Assembly: GCA_028868825.1 (NCBI GenBank) | Contig: JAGWTU010000002.1 | Location: 1 to 64,000, forward strand | Origin: Burkholderiales bacterium | GTDB lineage: Bacteria; Pseudomonadota; Gammaproteobacteria; Burkholderiales; Burkholderiaceae_C | Length of the DNA stretch: 64,000 bases | Reading direction: 5' to 3' | In this document: in pieces, positions 63,701 through 64,000 of the stretch | Position numbering within the stretch: position 1 is the stretch's first letter | How the letters are laid out: each line of letters begins with the position of its first letter | The notes under the pieces: model-generated | What the model was told of the DNA's origin: nothing | What the model saw: the letters and a program-made list of their open reading frames with translations, nothing else | The model's database searches: none | Program-made: the position numbers and the translations under genes

Positions 63701-64000
63701 CAGAAGCTCCGCGGCAGGCCGAGCACATGCTCGGCGATGTAGCTCAGGATCAGGTTGGTGGAGATCGGCGCCACCTGGTACAGCCGCGTCTCGCGGAACT
63801 TGCGCTCGACGTCGTATTCGTCGGCGAAGCCGAAGCCGCCATGGAACTGGATGCAGGCGTTCGCCGCCTCCCAGCTCGCCTTCGCCGCCAGGTATTTCGC
63901 CATGTTCGCCTGCGCGCCGCAGGGCCGGTGGGCGTCGAACAGCCGGCAGGCCTGCCAGCGCATCAGGTTGGCCGCCTCGACCTCGATATAACTCTCGGCG
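63700..64000 (-). CDS. acyl-CoA dehydrogenase, C-terminal part
   Basis: The last ~99 residues of an acyl-CoA dehydrogenase; the N-terminal part is outside the window. It shows the C-terminal helical domain: NMAKYLAAKASWEAANACIQ, FHGGFGFADEYDVERKFRET, RLYQVAPISTNLILSYIAEH and the terminal VLGLPRSF. It oxidises an acyl-CoA with FAD and transfers electrons to ETF. The stop overlaps the CaiB start. Substrate range cannot be judged from this piece. Confidence 0.9.
   Translation of the reverse strand, partial: AESYIEVEAANLMRWQACRLFDAHRPCGAQANMAKYLAAKASWEAANACIQFHGGFGFADEYDVERKFRETRLYQVAPISTNLILSYIAEHVLGLPRSF

Overview
The window is GC-rich, with tightly packed genes, GTG/TTG starts and many 1-, 4- and 8-base stop/start overlaps. 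Gene content (a complete exosortase A / PEP-CTERM exopolysaccharide locus with PrsK/PrsR/PrsT, TRAP transporters, CaiB and MmgE/PrpD enzymes) points to a betaproteobacterium, probably Burkholderiales. That placement is inference from gene content; no rRNA or other marker lies in the window. I saw no tRNA, rRNA, CRISPR array, insertion sequence or phage gene.

Region 1 (1-17955, all minus strand) is the XrtA exopolysaccharide operon, read from right to left: Wza-like export lipoprotein, chain-length determinant, tyrosine autokinase, outer-membrane protein, ATPase, wecB (broken), polysaccharide deacetylase, FemAB-like protein, exosortase A, UDP-HexNAc dehydrogenase, MBOAT acyltransferase, SGNH protein, glycosyltransferase, asparagine-synthetase-like amidotransferase, and a GDP-mannose-dehydrogenase-like gene cut by the window edge. 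Together they suggest an acidic, O-acetylated and possibly amidated polysaccharide. The amidotransferase has its own sigma-54-type promoter candidate.

Region 2 (18227-25719) holds a plus-strand four-gene set (PP-loop amidotransferase-like ATPase, VAO/4-cresol-dehydrogenase-type flavoprotein, thioester-reductase-like SDR, AMP-forming acyl ligase), then a convergent membrane-anchored methyltransferase-like gene and a PEP-CTERM protein. The PEP-CTERM gene has a 15/16 match to the sigma-54 consensus upstream and a clear terminator downstream.

Region 3 (26028-30308) encodes an ABC ATPase, an FtsX-type permease, a LolA-like periplasmic protein and an outer-membrane barrel. The same four-part module recurs in region 6.

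Region 4 (30346-43501) is the regulatory half of the XrtA system: PrsT, histidine kinase PrsK, a membrane sugar-phosphate transferase, the sigma-54 activator PrsR, a second PrsT-like protein, a FeeM-like acyltransferase fused to PilZ, and a trypsin-like protease. PrsK/PrsR are the expected regulators of the sigma-54 promoters.

Region 5 (43570-49330, minus) has a second FeeM-like N-acyltransferase, an HPr-rel-A-type cluster (nucleotidyltransferase, HprK-related kinase, PqqD-like chaperone) next to a Tat-exported five-cysteine protein of unknown function, a UDP-uronate 4-epimerase and a RutE-like nitroreductase.

Region 6 (49567-64000) leaves polysaccharide biology: a TRAP transporter (DctP-DctQ-DctM), two small proteins, the second ABC/LolA-like/barrel module, a PlsC-type acyltransferase, a VIT-family transporter, a LysR regulator, an orphan TRAP binding protein, and a catabolic group (MmgE/PrpD, CaiB/BaiF CoA-transferase, acyl-CoA dehydrogenase cut by the window edge).
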